From an uncultured Erysipelotrichales bacterium (GTDB taxonomy: Bacteria > Bacillota_I > Bacilli_A > Erysipelotrichales > Coprobacillaceae), in the NCBI GenBank assembly GCA_910586805.1, contig CAJUJC010000017.1, positions 2,851-24,894 of the forward strand: a stretch of DNA of 22,044 nucleotides. The letters are read 5' to 3'. The notes below the pieces were generated by a model, which had not been told where the DNA came from, searched no databases, and worked only from the letters and a program-made list of their open reading frames with translations. The position numbers and the translations under genes were made by a program. Below, in pieces: positions 13,430 to 21,956 of the stretch (the stretch's first letter is position 1; each line of letters opens with the position of its first letter).

Positions 13430-14728
13430 ATGGATAAATTCAAAAGATTAAATATTTTTAAAAGATTGTCCTTAGTTAAACAGCTTATTGTTGTTTTATG
13501 CTTTAGTGGTCTTGTTTTATTGGTTATTATGATGCCTTTGGTTGATCATAATTTACGTTCTATCATTGATCATCAAATGTATGAAAGTTTATCTAATGAA
13601 CAAGATATTATTATTACAAGTTCTTATATACCTTCTTATGAAGAGTCTAGTGATGCTATTCATATTATTTATAATAGTGTTGAACATATTGCCTCTACAA
13701 CAAACTTAGGAAATAAAAAATTAATTAAAGAATTATATTATTATATATTTGAAGAAGACCTCAATAAACTTGTCCATACACCTTCACAGGTTTCTATCTA
13801 TAATAAAAAAGATTTTAAGAATGAAACATATTATTTAGTTACAATTCAAGATAGTGATTATTCACAAGAGTTAATCACACTTTTGAGAAATCAGACAATT
13901 TATATTCAATATGGATTTTTTATGTTTATTGCTTTGGTTATGATTATATGGGTATTGACTTTAATACATCCTCTTAACAAGATAAAAGTTTATATTGATA
14001 GTATTAAAGAAAGAAAAAATGATGAATTAAATATAGATAGAGATGATGAAATAGGTGTTGTTTCTTTAGCCCTTGTTGAAATGAATGAGAGTTTAAAAAA
14101 ACAAGAAAAAATTAAAGAAGAGATGATTCATAATATTTCTCATGACTTAAAAACACCAATTGCCTTAATACAAACTTATGGGCAAAGTGTTAAAGACGAT
14201 ATTTATCCTTATGGAGATAAAGATACATCTATGGATATTATTTTAGAAAATGCAAAGCGTTTAGAACATAAAGTAAAGTCATTGTTGTATTTGAATAGAC
14301 TTGATTATTTACAAGGTGAAAATTTAAAGATTGAAGAATTTAGAATGGATCAATTAATTATCAAAATTGTAGAACAAATGGATGCCTTAAAACCTGATAT
14401 TTGTTTAGAAACAGATTTAGAAGATGTTTTATTTATTGGTGAAGAAGAGCATTGGAGAGTAGCGATTGAAAATATTATTGAAAATGCTTCTAGATATGCT
14501 AAAAATTTAATACATATTACATTAAAAGACAATTATTTAGAGATTTATAACGATGGTGATTTGATTGATGAAGAAACATTACCTTATTTATTTGATCCTT
14601 ATGTTAAAGGAGTAAAAGGACAATTTGGTTTAGGATTATCCATTGTTAGTAAGGTTTCTTCTATGTTTGGTTATAGTGTAAAAGCTGTTAATCAAGAAAA
14701 AGGTGTTAGTTTTATATTTAAAAAATGA
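13430..14728 (+). CDS. membrane sensor histidine kinase
   Basis: The partner of the preceding regulator, 432 residues. Two membrane helices (about 17-37 and 157-178) flank an extracellular sensor region of about 120 residues that I do not recognise. A HAMP-like linker follows, then the dimerisation/phosphoacceptor domain with His238 (HNISHDLKTP), and the ATPase domain with the N box (Asn352, IENASRYAKN), the G1 box (NDGD, near Asp376) and the G2 box GQFGLGLS (398-404). All catalytic motifs are present, so it should be active. The ATG follows the regulator stop by 4 bases with a modest SD (TTAGGA). Its end runs into a terminator hairpin. Confidence 0.93.
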   Translation: MDKFKRLNIFKRLSLVKQLIVVLCFSGLVLLVIMMPLVDHNLRSIIDHQMYESLSNEQDIIITSSYIPSYEESSDAIHIIYNSVEHIASTTNLGNKKLIKELYYYIFEEDLNKLVHTPSQVSIYNKKDFKNETYYLVTIQDSDYSQELITLLRNQTIYIQYGFFMFIALVMIIWVLTLIHPLNKIKVYIDSIKERKNDELNIDRDDEIGVVSLALVEMNESLKKQEKIKEEMIHNISHDLKTPIALIQTYGQSVKDDIYPYGDKDTSMDIILENAKRLEHKVKSLLYLNRLDYLQGENLKIEEFRMDQLIIKIVEQMDALKPDICLETDLEDVLFIGEEEHWRVAIENIIENASRYAKNLIHITLKDNYLEIYNDGDLIDEETLPYLFDPYVKGVKGQFGLGLSIVSKVSSMFGYSVKAVNQEKGVSFIFKK

Positions 14729-14745
14729 GCATAATGCTCATTTTT
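14721..14745. terminator. bidirectional terminator after the histidine kinase
   Basis: AAAAATGAGCA (14721-14731) pairs with TGCTCATTTTT (14735-14745) around TAA. It spans the kinase stop codon. It also serves the convergent lipid kinase, with T6 on the minus side. Confidence 0.85.
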
Positions 14746-14796
14746 GCATTTTATGAAACTGTATTAAAATTTTTTAATAATCAAGAACCTTTGATA

Positions 14797-15687
14797 TTAA
14801 GGCACAATGATATGAATAGCGTTATGAATGACACTGACTTCAATAGGGAAAGTTGTCCCTTCCTCACCATCAATATCATAAATAATATCTTTATCACAAG
14901 AAATTGTTATCTTTTGTGATTGAATATAATGAACATAAGGATTTTTTTCATGATGATTGAAAGTATAATCTTTTAATAAAGCAATCATATCTGTTGATGA
15001 GCATTGTTTAATAATAACCAAATCTAATACTCCATCTTGTACATCCGCATGAGGTGTGATGCCCTTAAAACCACCAACTTGTGATGTATTTGTAATCATA
15101 AATAATTTTGCATCTTCTTCAAATTCTTCTGTGTCTGTTTTGACTTTCAAATGTAAAGATGTTGAAAGCTGAGTAGGTAATTGTCTGATACCATTGATAT
15201 AATAAGCCAATGGTCCAAAAATTCCTTTTTCAGTTTTTGAAACTTGGAAACTAATATCACTAAACATACCTCCAGCAATGACATTAGCAAAATATTGATC
15301 GTTAACTTTACCAATATCAACACACATTGTTTTCATATTTTGAATCATTTTGATGAAATGATTTGTTTTTGTTGGTAAGTGTAAATGATTAGCAAAATCA
15401 TTGACAGTTCCACCAGGAAGCAGGGCTAAAGGTATTTTTAAATGTTTTTGAACACATCCACTAATAACTTCATTAACAGTACCATCTCCACCAACACAAA
15501 CCAAAAAATCATAATCTTTATCTTTTAACATTAAACATTTTTTATAAGCATCATCTTTTTTTTCTGTATAGAACACATCAACAGTATGAACAATCTCTTT
15601 TAAAATGAGTTGACCAATAATTTTATCCAATTTCTTTTGAACAGTTTTTGTCCCAGAAGAAGGATTGATAATAAATAAACATTTCAT
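14797..15687 (-). CDS. diacylglycerol kinase family lipid kinase
   Basis: A soluble lipid kinase of the DagK/YegS type, which transfers phosphate from ATP to diacylglycerol or a related lipid and feeds phosphatidic acid back into phospholipid synthesis. The nucleotide-binding GGDGT motif is at residues 66-70 (VCVGGDGTVNEV), and LLPGGTVNDFANHL at 89-102 is the second family motif. The C-terminal beta-sandwich ends with YDIDGEEGTTFPIEV. Length 296 is normal. The frame opens at GTG 15696, but that GTG is part of the SD AAGGGTG; the ATG at 15687 is better spaced. The exact lipid substrate is not readable from sequence. It is monocistronic. Confidence 0.92.
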   Translation of the reverse strand: MKCLFIINPSSGTKTVQKKLDKIIGQLILKEIVHTVDVFYTEKKDDAYKKCLMLKDKDYDFLVCVGGDGTVNEVISGCVQKHLKIPLALLPGGTVNDFANHLHLPTKTNHFIKMIQNMKTMCVDIGKVNDQYFANVIAGGMFSDISFQVSKTEKGIFGPLAYYINGIRQLPTQLSTSLHLKVKTDTEEFEEDAKLFMITNTSQVGGFKGITPHADVQDGVLDLVIIKQCSSTDMIALLKDYTFNHHEKNPYVHYIQSQKITISCDKDIIYDIDGEEGTTFPIEVSVIHNAIHIIVP

Positions 15688-15821
15688 ACAAATCACACCC
15701 TTTTTATTATTTTATCACAAAACGACAAAAAAAGAAGTTAACCTTAATAAAAGTGTTATAAAAATAGTTCTGTTTTAAACAAGTTTATTTTTCTTATGAG
15801 TATATGAATACATTATATGAA

Positions 15822-15849
15822 ATAAAGCCTCTTATTTACGAGGCTTTAT
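15822..15849 (-). terminator. peptidase T terminator
   Basis: A 10-bp stem (ATAAAGCCTC 15822-15831, GAGGCTTTAT 15840-15849), followed on the minus strand by TTTCAT. It lies about 58 bases past the pepT stop. Confidence 0.7.
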
Positions 15850-15906
15850 GATTAAAATATATTTTGTTGGGGATTTTATATTTGTAAGTTATACTATTTC
15901 ATCATT

Positions 15907-17142
15907 TTAAAAAGGCATATCTTCTTTGTTGAAAACATTATTTCTAATCATTCTCAATAACAATTCAACACCTTTTTTCATCATTGTAATAGAAACAAAC
16001 TCATAAGGACCATGGAAATTATATCCACCAGTTCCTATATTAGGACAAAGAAGTCCTTGATAAGAAAGTCTTGCTCCATCAGTTCCTCCACGAATAGGTG
16101 TAATAAGTGGTTCAATACCAATATCTTTCATAGCTTGTTCGACTTGTGTAATTATTTCTGGTTTTTCTGCAATCATATCTTTCATATTCAAATACTGTTC
16201 TTTCATGTCAACTTCAACAATTTCTTCACCATAGTGACTATTCATATAAGCCTGGATACGTTTAAAATTATTTAATTGCTTCTTTAAAGCAGAGAAATCA
16301 TGATCTCTTACAATGTATTCTAATTTTGCTTTTTCACAAGTTCCATTGATGTGTGTAAGGTGATGAAAACCTTCATAGTTTTCAGTATGTTCAGGTGTTT
16401 GATGAGCTGGTAACATTGAGTGAAATTTCATAGCAATATCTCCAGCATTTAACATTTTGTTTTTGGCAGTCCCAGGATGAATTGATTTTCCTAAGATGTG
16501 TACAATAACTTGATAAGCATTAAAATTTTCAAATGATAATTCACCTATTGGTCCACCATCAACAGTATAAGCATAATCAGCATTGAATTTTTCAATATCA
16601 AAATTCTCAGTTCCTCTACCGACTTCTTCATCAGGGGTAAATGCAATTTGAATATCATTATGTTTAAATTCAGGATGTTTATATAAATATTCAGCCATAC
16701 TCATAATGATCGCAATCCCTGCTTTATCATCAGCACCAAGTAATGTTGTTCCATCAGTTGTGATTAAGTCATGTCCAATAACATCATTCAAACAAGTAAA
16801 TTCTTCAGGATCTAAGCACATATCATCATGTAAGAAAATTTTAGAACCATCATAATTTCTTATGATTTGTGGTTGAATATTTTTACCACTTGCATCAGGT
16901 GATGTATCCATATGTGCAATCAATCCAATAACATCTCCTTGATGATGATTATTAGATGGTATTGTTCCATAAACAACACCATATTCATCCATATGAGCAT
17001 TATTCATTCCTAATATTTTCATTTCTTCAACTAAAAAAGAAGCTAATTCTTTTTGTTTTGATGAAGAAGGAGAAGTTGTAGAGTATTCATCAGATTGTGT
17101 ATCAAAACTAACGTATTTTAAAAATCTATTTTCTATTTTCAT
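15907..17142 (-). CDS. pepT: peptidase T (tripeptide aminopeptidase, M20 family)
   Basis: PepT is a cytosolic di-zinc aminopeptidase that removes the N-terminal residue from tripeptides. The metal and catalytic residues known for the family are in place: His78 and Asp80 (AHMDTSPD), Asp138 (LGADDKAG), the Glu pair 172-173 (TPDEEVGRG), Asp195 (TVDGGP) and a C-terminal His in YNFHGPYE. The HPGTAKNKM segment is in the lid/dimerisation domain. The longest frame starts at 17160, but GTGAGGAA lies just before the ATG at 17142, giving 411 residues, the standard length. It is monocistronic and divergent from the RNase H gene. Confidence 0.96.
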   Translation of the reverse strand: MKIENRFLKYVSFDTQSDEYSTTSPSSSKQKELASFLVEEMKILGMNNAHMDEYGVVYGTIPSNNHHQGDVIGLIAHMDTSPDASGKNIQPQIIRNYDGSKIFLHDDMCLDPEEFTCLNDVIGHDLITTDGTTLLGADDKAGIAIIMSMAEYLYKHPEFKHNDIQIAFTPDEEVGRGTENFDIEKFNADYAYTVDGGPIGELSFENFNAYQVIVHILGKSIHPGTAKNKMLNAGDIAMKFHSMLPAHQTPEHTENYEGFHHLTHINGTCEKAKLEYIVRDHDFSALKKQLNNFKRIQAYMNSHYGEEIVEVDMKEQYLNMKDMIAEKPEIITQVEQAMKDIGIEPLITPIRGGTDGARLSYQGLLCPNIGTGGYNFHGPYEFVSITMMKKGVELLLRMIRNNVFNKEDMPF

Positions 17143-17164
17143 ATGATTCCTCACTTTCATTTCT

Positions 17165-17173
17165 ATTATATCA
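17165..17173 (-). promoter_or_regulatory. extended -10 promoter of pepT
   Basis: TGaTATAAT on the minus strand, about 22 bases before the ATG. A TTGACA lies only 4 bases upstream of the TG-extended -10, too close to be its -35. Confidence 0.55.
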
Positions 17174-17211
17174 TTGTCAATATATTTGTACTAGACAAAA
17201 TATAAAATAAT

Positions 17212-17230
17212 CACTATTATATAGATAGTG
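17212..17230. promoter_or_regulatory. palindrome between pepT and the RNase H gene
   Basis: CACTAT (17212-17217) and ATAGTG (17225-17230) form a 6-bp inverted repeat with a 7-base spacer in the divergent intergenic region. It is a possible operator. Confidence 0.25.
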
Positions 17231-17310
17231 TCAAATCAGTTATAAAAAGATGAAAAAGTCGTATTTAAGATTTTATGTCTTACTAGGTATTATACATGGA
17301 GGTTTTGTTG

Positions 17311-17913
17311 ATGGGTAAATTTTATGCAGTCAAAAATGGTAGAAAAAATGGTATTTTTTTAACTTGGGCTGAATGTGAAAAACAAGTGAAGGGTTTTTCA
17401 GGTGCTCAATATAAATCATTTTCTTCAAAACAAGATGCGCTTGCATATTTAGAAGAGAAACAAATCGTTGTAGATGATGTTCATGGATTGATTGCTTATG
17501 TTGATGGAAGTTATAATAAAAAAACAAAAGAATATGGCTATGGTTGTGTGTTAATTGAAGGGCAAACTGTTATTAAAAAGCTTTATGGTAAGGGAAATCA
17601 TCCTGATTATGTAGCTATGCACAATGTTGCTGGAGAGATTATAGGAGCAACAGTGGCTGTTAAATATGCACTTGAACATGGCTATTCTTTGATATGTATT
17701 TATTATGATTATTTTGGTATTGAAAAATGGGCAACAAAGCAGTGGCAGGCAACGAAGGAAAAAACAAAAGAATATCAAAAATTTATGCAAGACAGTCAAA
17801 AAAAGATAAAAATATATTTCATGAAGGTAGAAGCCCATACAGGGGTTGTTTATAATGTTGAGGCAGATAAACTTGCAAAGAAAGCGGTAGGTATTCAATG
17901 GGTGAAAGATTAG
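17311..17913 (+). CDS. rnhA: ribonuclease H with N-terminal hybrid-binding domain
   Basis: A type 1 RNase H that cuts the RNA strand of RNA-DNA hybrids. Residues 1-48 form the small hybrid-binding domain (KFYAVKNGRKNGIFLTW...YKSF). The catalytic domain (about 59-200) has all four acidic residues: Asp65 (YVDGSY), Glu109 (VAGEI), Asp133 (YYDYFG) and Asp186 (NVEADKLAKKA). Length is 200. The frame begins at an ATG at 17296, next to the SD; GGAGGT (17298-17303) precedes the ATG at 17311 by 7 bases. The next gene, a DnaQ-like exonuclease, overlaps its end by 16 bases, suggesting linked nucleic-acid processing. Confidence 0.94.
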   Translation: MGKFYAVKNGRKNGIFLTWAECEKQVKGFSGAQYKSFSSKQDALAYLEEKQIVVDDVHGLIAYVDGSYNKKTKEYGYGCVLIEGQTVIKKLYGKGNHPDYVAMHNVAGEIIGATVAVKYALEHGYSLICIYYDYFGIEKWATKQWQATKEKTKEYQKFMQDSQKKIKIYFMKVEAHTGVVYNVEADKLAKKAVGIQWVKD

Positions 17914-18824
17914 TTGTTTTTGATATAGAGGTTTTTAATCAGGATCCAACAAGTGTGTGTGCTATTGGCATTGTTGAGTTAATTGATTTGAAAGTTCATT
18001 CTACATATTACTCTTTAATTAAACCTAGAAATTTAAGTTTTGATCCTTATCGTTATAAAGTGCATAAAATTAAAGGTAAGACACTTTATCATGAAAGAAC
18101 ATTTGATGAAGTGTGGAAAGACATTCATCATTATTTTGAAGAAAGTATTGTCATTTCTCATGATATTCAAGGAGATATGATGTATATAAGAGAAATTTTA
18201 AAATATCATCAGATTCCTTATCCTCATTTATATATGTCTTGTACAAATGTCTTAGCTCATTTACTTTACCCTGAATTACAAAAATACAATTTAAAAGATT
18301 TATCTCAAAAATATGGCTTTGAATTTAAAGCACATCATGCTTTAGAGGATGCAAAAGCAGCAGCTTATATTTTGGTTAAGATGTTAGAAGAATCGCATTA
18401 TACTTCTTTAAATGAATTACATGAATACTTTCATTTAGCCTATGGAGAAATGAAAGAGAATTATTATAGAAATATAATTGCTCCAGAGTCAGTATCAACA
18501 TTGCTTCAATTGAGTCAAAAAGAAGAATCTTATTTATATCATCAATCTATATGTTTTACTGGAATGTTAGATATGCCTAGAAATGTTCTCCAACAACAAA
18601 CAAAACAAGTGAGTGCCTTGTATTCTCATCAAGTTACAAGTCAAACAAACTATCTTGTTATAGGTAAAAAAGGATTTTATAAAACAAGATATGGCAATGA
18701 CAATAAAAAAGTAAAAAAAGCATTGGCATTAAAAAGAAAAGGTCAAGATATTCATATCATTCATGAAAATGAATATCTAGAGTTATTAGATAAAAAACGT
18801 GAGGGGAAAAAGTATGTTGATTAG
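17898..18824 (+). CDS. DnaQ-like 3'-5' exonuclease with C-terminal BRCT domain
   Basis: A DEDDh exonuclease related to the DNA polymerase III epsilon subunit. Catalytic residues: Asp9 and Glu11 (VFDIEVF), Asp93 (SHDIQGDM), His147 and Asp151 (HHALEDAKAA). After a linker, residues about 215-300 form a BRCT-like domain (SICFTGMLDMPRN...TNYLVIGK). This exonuclease-BRCT pairing is known in stand-alone Firmicutes proteins and suggests a repair or RNA-DNA end-processing role; it is not the replicative proofreader itself. Its start overlaps rnhA by 16 bases and its end overlaps the GNAT gene by 11, so the three are co-translated. The SD (GGTAGG) is moderate. Length is 308. Confidence 0.9.
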   Translation: MGERLVVFDIEVFNQDPTSVCAIGIVELIDLKVHSTYYSLIKPRNLSFDPYRYKVHKIKGKTLYHERTFDEVWKDIHHYFEESIVISHDIQGDMMYIREILKYHQIPYPHLYMSCTNVLAHLLYPELQKYNLKDLSQKYGFEFKAHHALEDAKAAAYILVKMLEESHYTSLNELHEYFHLAYGEMKENYYRNIIAPESVSTLLQLSQKEESYLYHQSICFTGMLDMPRNVLQQQTKQVSALYSHQVTSQTNYLVIGKKGFYKTRYGNDNKKVKKALALKRKGQDIHIIHENEYLELLDKKREGKKYVD

Positions 18825-19362
18825 AGTTGCAAAACAAAGTGATGCTAATGATATTTTAAAAATTTATACACCCTATGTTAAGAAAACAAATGTAACTTTT
18901 GAATATGATGTTCCTACATTGGTAGAAATGGAAAAAAGAATTGCAATGACTTTAAAAAAATATCCTTATTTAGTTGCAGAGATTAATGAAGACATTGTTG
19001 GATATGCTTATGCTTCTTGTTTTCATGAAAGAAAAGCTTATCAATGGGCTTGTGAATTATCAGTTTATGTTAATGAAAAATATCATGGTCAAGGTATAGC
19101 AAGACATTTATATGAAAGTTTGTTTGAGATTTTAAAAGATATGCATATTGAAATGGTTTATGCTAATATTACACATCCTAATATAAAAAGTGAAAGTTTT
19201 CATGATAAACTTGGCTTTAAGACAGTTGCTATATTTCAAAAGTGTGGTTATAAATTTAATGAGTGGCAGGATGTGGTATGGAAAGAAAAGAGAATTGGCC
19301 AATTTAGAAAACCTTGTGATATTGAATGGTTTTCAAATTTTAGTTATAAAAAATATATCTAA
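18814..19362 (+). CDS. GNAT N-acetyltransferase, phosphinothricin acetyltransferase-like
   Basis: A 182-residue GNAT enzyme that uses acetyl-CoA to acetylate an amine. Pattern and length match the phosphinothricin/methionine-sulfoximine acetyltransferase group: IRVAKQSDANDILKIY at the start, NVTFEYDVPT near residue 30, the acetyl-CoA loop YHGQGIARHLYE (about 90-101), and a C-terminal FHDKLGFKTVAIFQKCGYKF. Native substrates in this group include amino-acid analogues; the one here is unknown. A GTG at 18799 would extend the frame, but it precedes the SD GAGGGG; the ATG at 18814 is correctly spaced. It overlaps the exonuclease gene by 11 bases and ends the operon. Confidence 0.88.
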   Translation: MLIRVAKQSDANDILKIYTPYVKKTNVTFEYDVPTLVEMEKRIAMTLKKYPYLVAEINEDIVGYAYASCFHERKAYQWACELSVYVNEKYHGQGIARHLYESLFEILKDMHIEMVYANITHPNIKSESFHDKLGFKTVAIFQKCGYKFNEWQDVVWKEKRIGQFRKPCDIEWFSNFSYKKYI

Positions 19363-19375
19363 TTATATAAAAATA

Positions 19376-19384
19376 TGTTATGAT
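19376..19384 (+). promoter_or_regulatory. possible extended -10 for the glycosyltransferase gene
   Basis: TGtTATGAT lies 17 bases before the SD AGGAGGA (19402-19408). No clear -35 is seen. Confidence 0.4.
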
Positions 19385-19413
19385 ATGTCAGTATATACGA
19401 TAGGAGGAATATT

Positions 19414-20433
19414 ATGAAGTATTTATCAATTGCCATTCCTTGTTATAATTCAGCAAGTTATATGGCTAAGGCAATTGAATCATGTTTGATTTTAAAAGAT
19501 GATGTTGAAGTGATTATTGTAAACGATGGTTCTCAAGATAATACTGATGAAATTGGAAAGGAATATGCTGCAAAATATCCTCAAACTATTAAATATGTAG
19601 AACAAGTTAATGGTGGACATGGAGAAGCAGTTAATACTGGACTAAAAAATGCGACTGGACAATATTTTAAAGTCTTGGATAGTGATGATTGGTTTGATCA
19701 ATCAGCACTTGTTAAAATGTTAGAAACAATTAAATCATTACATAATCAAAAAGAAGTTGTTGATATGTTTATTGCCAATTATGTTTATGAAAAAACATGT
19801 GAAAATAAGACAGCAGTGATTAGATATACAAATGCATTACCTCAAAGTAGAATTTTTAGATGGTATGATGTTAAACATTTTTATCCACAACAAAATTTAT
19901 TGATGCATAGTGTTATTTATCGTACACAGTTACTAAGGAATTGTAATTTGCAATTGCCTAAACATACTTTTTATGTTGATAATTTATTTGTTTATCAACC
20001 ATTGCCATATGTGAATACATTGTATTATTTAGATATTGATTTATATCGTTATTTTATTGGTAGAGAAGATCAATCTGTTAATGAAAAAATTATGATTTCA
20101 AGAATGGATCAACAAATAAGAGTTAATAAAATGATGATTGATTGTTGTGACATTATGGCATTAAAGAGTCGTAAATTACGTAATTATATGATTAAATATT
20201 TAACAATGATTTCTACAGTTACAACTGTTTTGGCAATTCGTTCAGGAACAGAAGAACACCTAGCTCAAAAAGATGAGTTATGGGAGTATATGAAGAATAA
20301 AAATCCTGCATTATATAAAGCTGTAAGACATACATTGTTAGGTGCTTGTATGAAGTTGGATAAAAATGTGGTTGGTCAAAAAATGATTACAACAACATAT
20401 AATCTTTCTCGAAAAATATTTGGATTTAATTAA
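19414..20433 (+). CDS. glycosyltransferase family 2
   Basis: A GT-A fold transferase that moves a sugar from a nucleotide-sugar to an acceptor, typically for cell-surface polysaccharide or glycolipid. The N-terminus LSIAIPCYNSASYMAKAIES, the VEVIIVNDGSQDNTDEI segment (residues 31-47) and the metal-binding DSDDW (89-93) are the GT2 hallmarks. Length 339; no membrane helices are evident, so it is a cytosolic or peripheral enzyme. The SD AGGAGGA lies 5 bases before the ATG. It stands alone, between the GNAT gene and a MATE transporter, with a terminator at its end. Donor and acceptor cannot be assigned. Confidence 0.93.
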   Translation: MKYLSIAIPCYNSASYMAKAIESCLILKDDVEVIIVNDGSQDNTDEIGKEYAAKYPQTIKYVEQVNGGHGEAVNTGLKNATGQYFKVLDSDDWFDQSALVKMLETIKSLHNQKEVVDMFIANYVYEKTCENKTAVIRYTNALPQSRIFRWYDVKHFYPQQNLLMHSVIYRTQLLRNCNLQLPKHTFYVDNLFVYQPLPYVNTLYYLDIDLYRYFIGREDQSVNEKIMISRMDQQIRVNKMMIDCCDIMALKSRKLRNYMIKYLTMISTVTTVLAIRSGTEEHLAQKDELWEYMKNKNPALYKAVRHTLLGACMKLDKNVVGQKMITTTYNLSRKIFGFN

Positions 20434-20452
20434 GGGTTAGATAACCCTTTTT
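20432..20452 (+). terminator. terminator of the glycosyltransferase gene
   Basis: AAGGGTT (20432-20438) pairs with AACCCTT (20443-20449) around AGAT, followed by T. The left arm starts in the stop codon. The stem is short, so read-through into the MATE gene is possible. Confidence 0.65.
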
Positions 20453-20466
20453 GTTATGGAGGTCTT

Positions 20467-21888
20467 ATGGAAAAAAATAAGTTAGGTTATGAAAAGATTT
20501 CAAAATTATTATTATCACTTGCTATACCATCCATCATTGCTCAACTTGTCAATGTTTTATATAACATGGTTGATAGAATTTATATAGGACAAATGGCTAA
20601 TGGTACAACAGCAATGGCGGCATTATCAGTAACATTACCTGTGATTACATTTGTAACAGCTTTTACACAATTGGTTGGTGTAGGAGGAGCTCCTTTGTGT
20701 GCAATTAAAATGGGTGAAAAGAAGATTGATAAAGCAGAACAAATCATGACTAATAGTTTTGTGTTGTTGATAGGTGTTGGGATCATTCTTACGACTATTA
20801 TTTTAGTCTTTCATGAACCATTATTGCTTTTGTTTGGGGCAAATGAAGAAACACTTCCATTAGCTGTTTCATATATTACGATATATGCATTAGGAACTGT
20901 ATTTGTTCAAATGACTTTAGGTATGAATGCATATATTAATACACAAGGTTTTGCAAAAATGGGTATGTGTACTGTTGTTATTGGAGCTGTTTTAAACATT
21001 ATCTTAGATCCTATATTTATTTTTGGATTCAATATGGGTGTTTCAGGTGCTGCACTTGCGACAATTATTGCTCAAGGTGTATCAGCAATTTGGGTTTTGA
21101 TATTTTTATTTGGTAAAAAGAGTACAATTAAGGTGAGAAAACAGTATTTTATTCCTGATATGAGAATAGTAGGTTCTATTGTATCATTGGGAATTTCACC
21201 ATTTGTTATGAGTAGTACAGAGAGTTTATTACAAATTTCTTTTAATAATCAATTACTTGTCTATGGTGGAACAATGGCTGTTGCAACAATGGCTATATTG
21301 ATGAGTTTATGGCAATTTATTACACTTCCTTTACAAGGATTGTGTCAAGGGGCTCAGCCTATTCTAAGTTATAATTATGGTGCTAAGAATTTTACACGTG
21401 TTAGACAAACATTTCGACTTGTATTTTGGTTGTGTGTTGGTTTTGCATGTCTTGCAAGTGGAATAGAGATGTTATTTGCACCATTCTTTTTAGGAATTTT
21501 TGCAACTGATACAGAAACAATTCATTTTGCTTCATGGGCAGTTCGTGTTTTTATGCTTGGAGCTGGTGTTTTTGGGGCGCAAATTGCTTGTCAACAATCT
21601 TTTATGGCTTTAGGACAAGCAAAAATTTCTTTATGTATGGCTATTTTAAGAAAGATTATTTTACTCATTCCTTTTATTTATATTTTCCCATTTATTTTAG
21701 GAAATTTATCTTTTGCATCATGGGCATCTTCATCTATTGCTTCAATGGTTCAAGATAGTTCACGTGTTTTTGCAGTTTTATTTGCAGAGCCTGTTTCAGA
21801 TATTTTGGCAGCGACTACGACTGTATTTATGTTTATGAGATTTTATAAGAGGGAGTTAAAACAACCTGATTATGTAGAGGAAAAGTAA
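20467..21888 (+). CDS. MATE family efflux transporter
   Basis: A 12-helix membrane antiporter that exports cationic drugs or metabolites in exchange for sodium or protons. Length 473. The N-terminus LLLSLAIPSIIAQLVNVLYNMVDRIYIGQM (residues about 15-44) with the VDRIYIGQ motif is typical of bacterial MATE proteins of the MepA/DinF-like kind. The second half begins near residue 235 with the matching QGAQPILSYNYGAKN segment. The SD GGAGG is close to the ATG (4-base gap). No promoter is evident between it and the glycosyltransferase, so it may be read through from upstream. The substrate is unknown. Confidence 0.93.
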   Translation: MEKNKLGYEKISKLLLSLAIPSIIAQLVNVLYNMVDRIYIGQMANGTTAMAALSVTLPVITFVTAFTQLVGVGGAPLCAIKMGEKKIDKAEQIMTNSFVLLIGVGIILTTIILVFHEPLLLLFGANEETLPLAVSYITIYALGTVFVQMTLGMNAYINTQGFAKMGMCTVVIGAVLNIILDPIFIFGFNMGVSGAALATIIAQGVSAIWVLIFLFGKKSTIKVRKQYFIPDMRIVGSIVSLGISPFVMSSTESLLQISFNNQLLVYGGTMAVATMAILMSLWQFITLPLQGLCQGAQPILSYNYGAKNFTRVRQTFRLVFWLCVGFACLASGIEMLFAPFFLGIFATDTETIHFASWAVRVFMLGAGVFGAQIACQQSFMALGQAKISLCMAILRKIILLIPFIYIFPFILGNLSFASWASSSIASMVQDSSRVFAVLFAEPVSDILAATTTVFMFMRFYKRELKQPDYVEEK

Positions 21889-21956
21889 AAAAATTATAAC
21901 CTGAATTGTTTATTTTTCCAATTTATGTTTAAATATTAAAAAATGGGAGGTGAATA

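Noticed and set aside
14725..14919. Plus-strand ORF after the histidine kinase
   Set aside because: It begins in the terminator and runs antisense to the end of the lipid kinase gene, with no SD.
16012..17898. Other ORFs opposite pepT and rnhA (16012-16275, 17330-17527, 17551-17898)
   Set aside because: Each is antisense to a gene with complete catalytic motifs, and none has an SD or a family pattern.
19190..19417. Plus-strand ORF of 75 codons
   Set aside because: Out-of-frame shadow of the GNAT gene running into the glycosyltransferase SD region.
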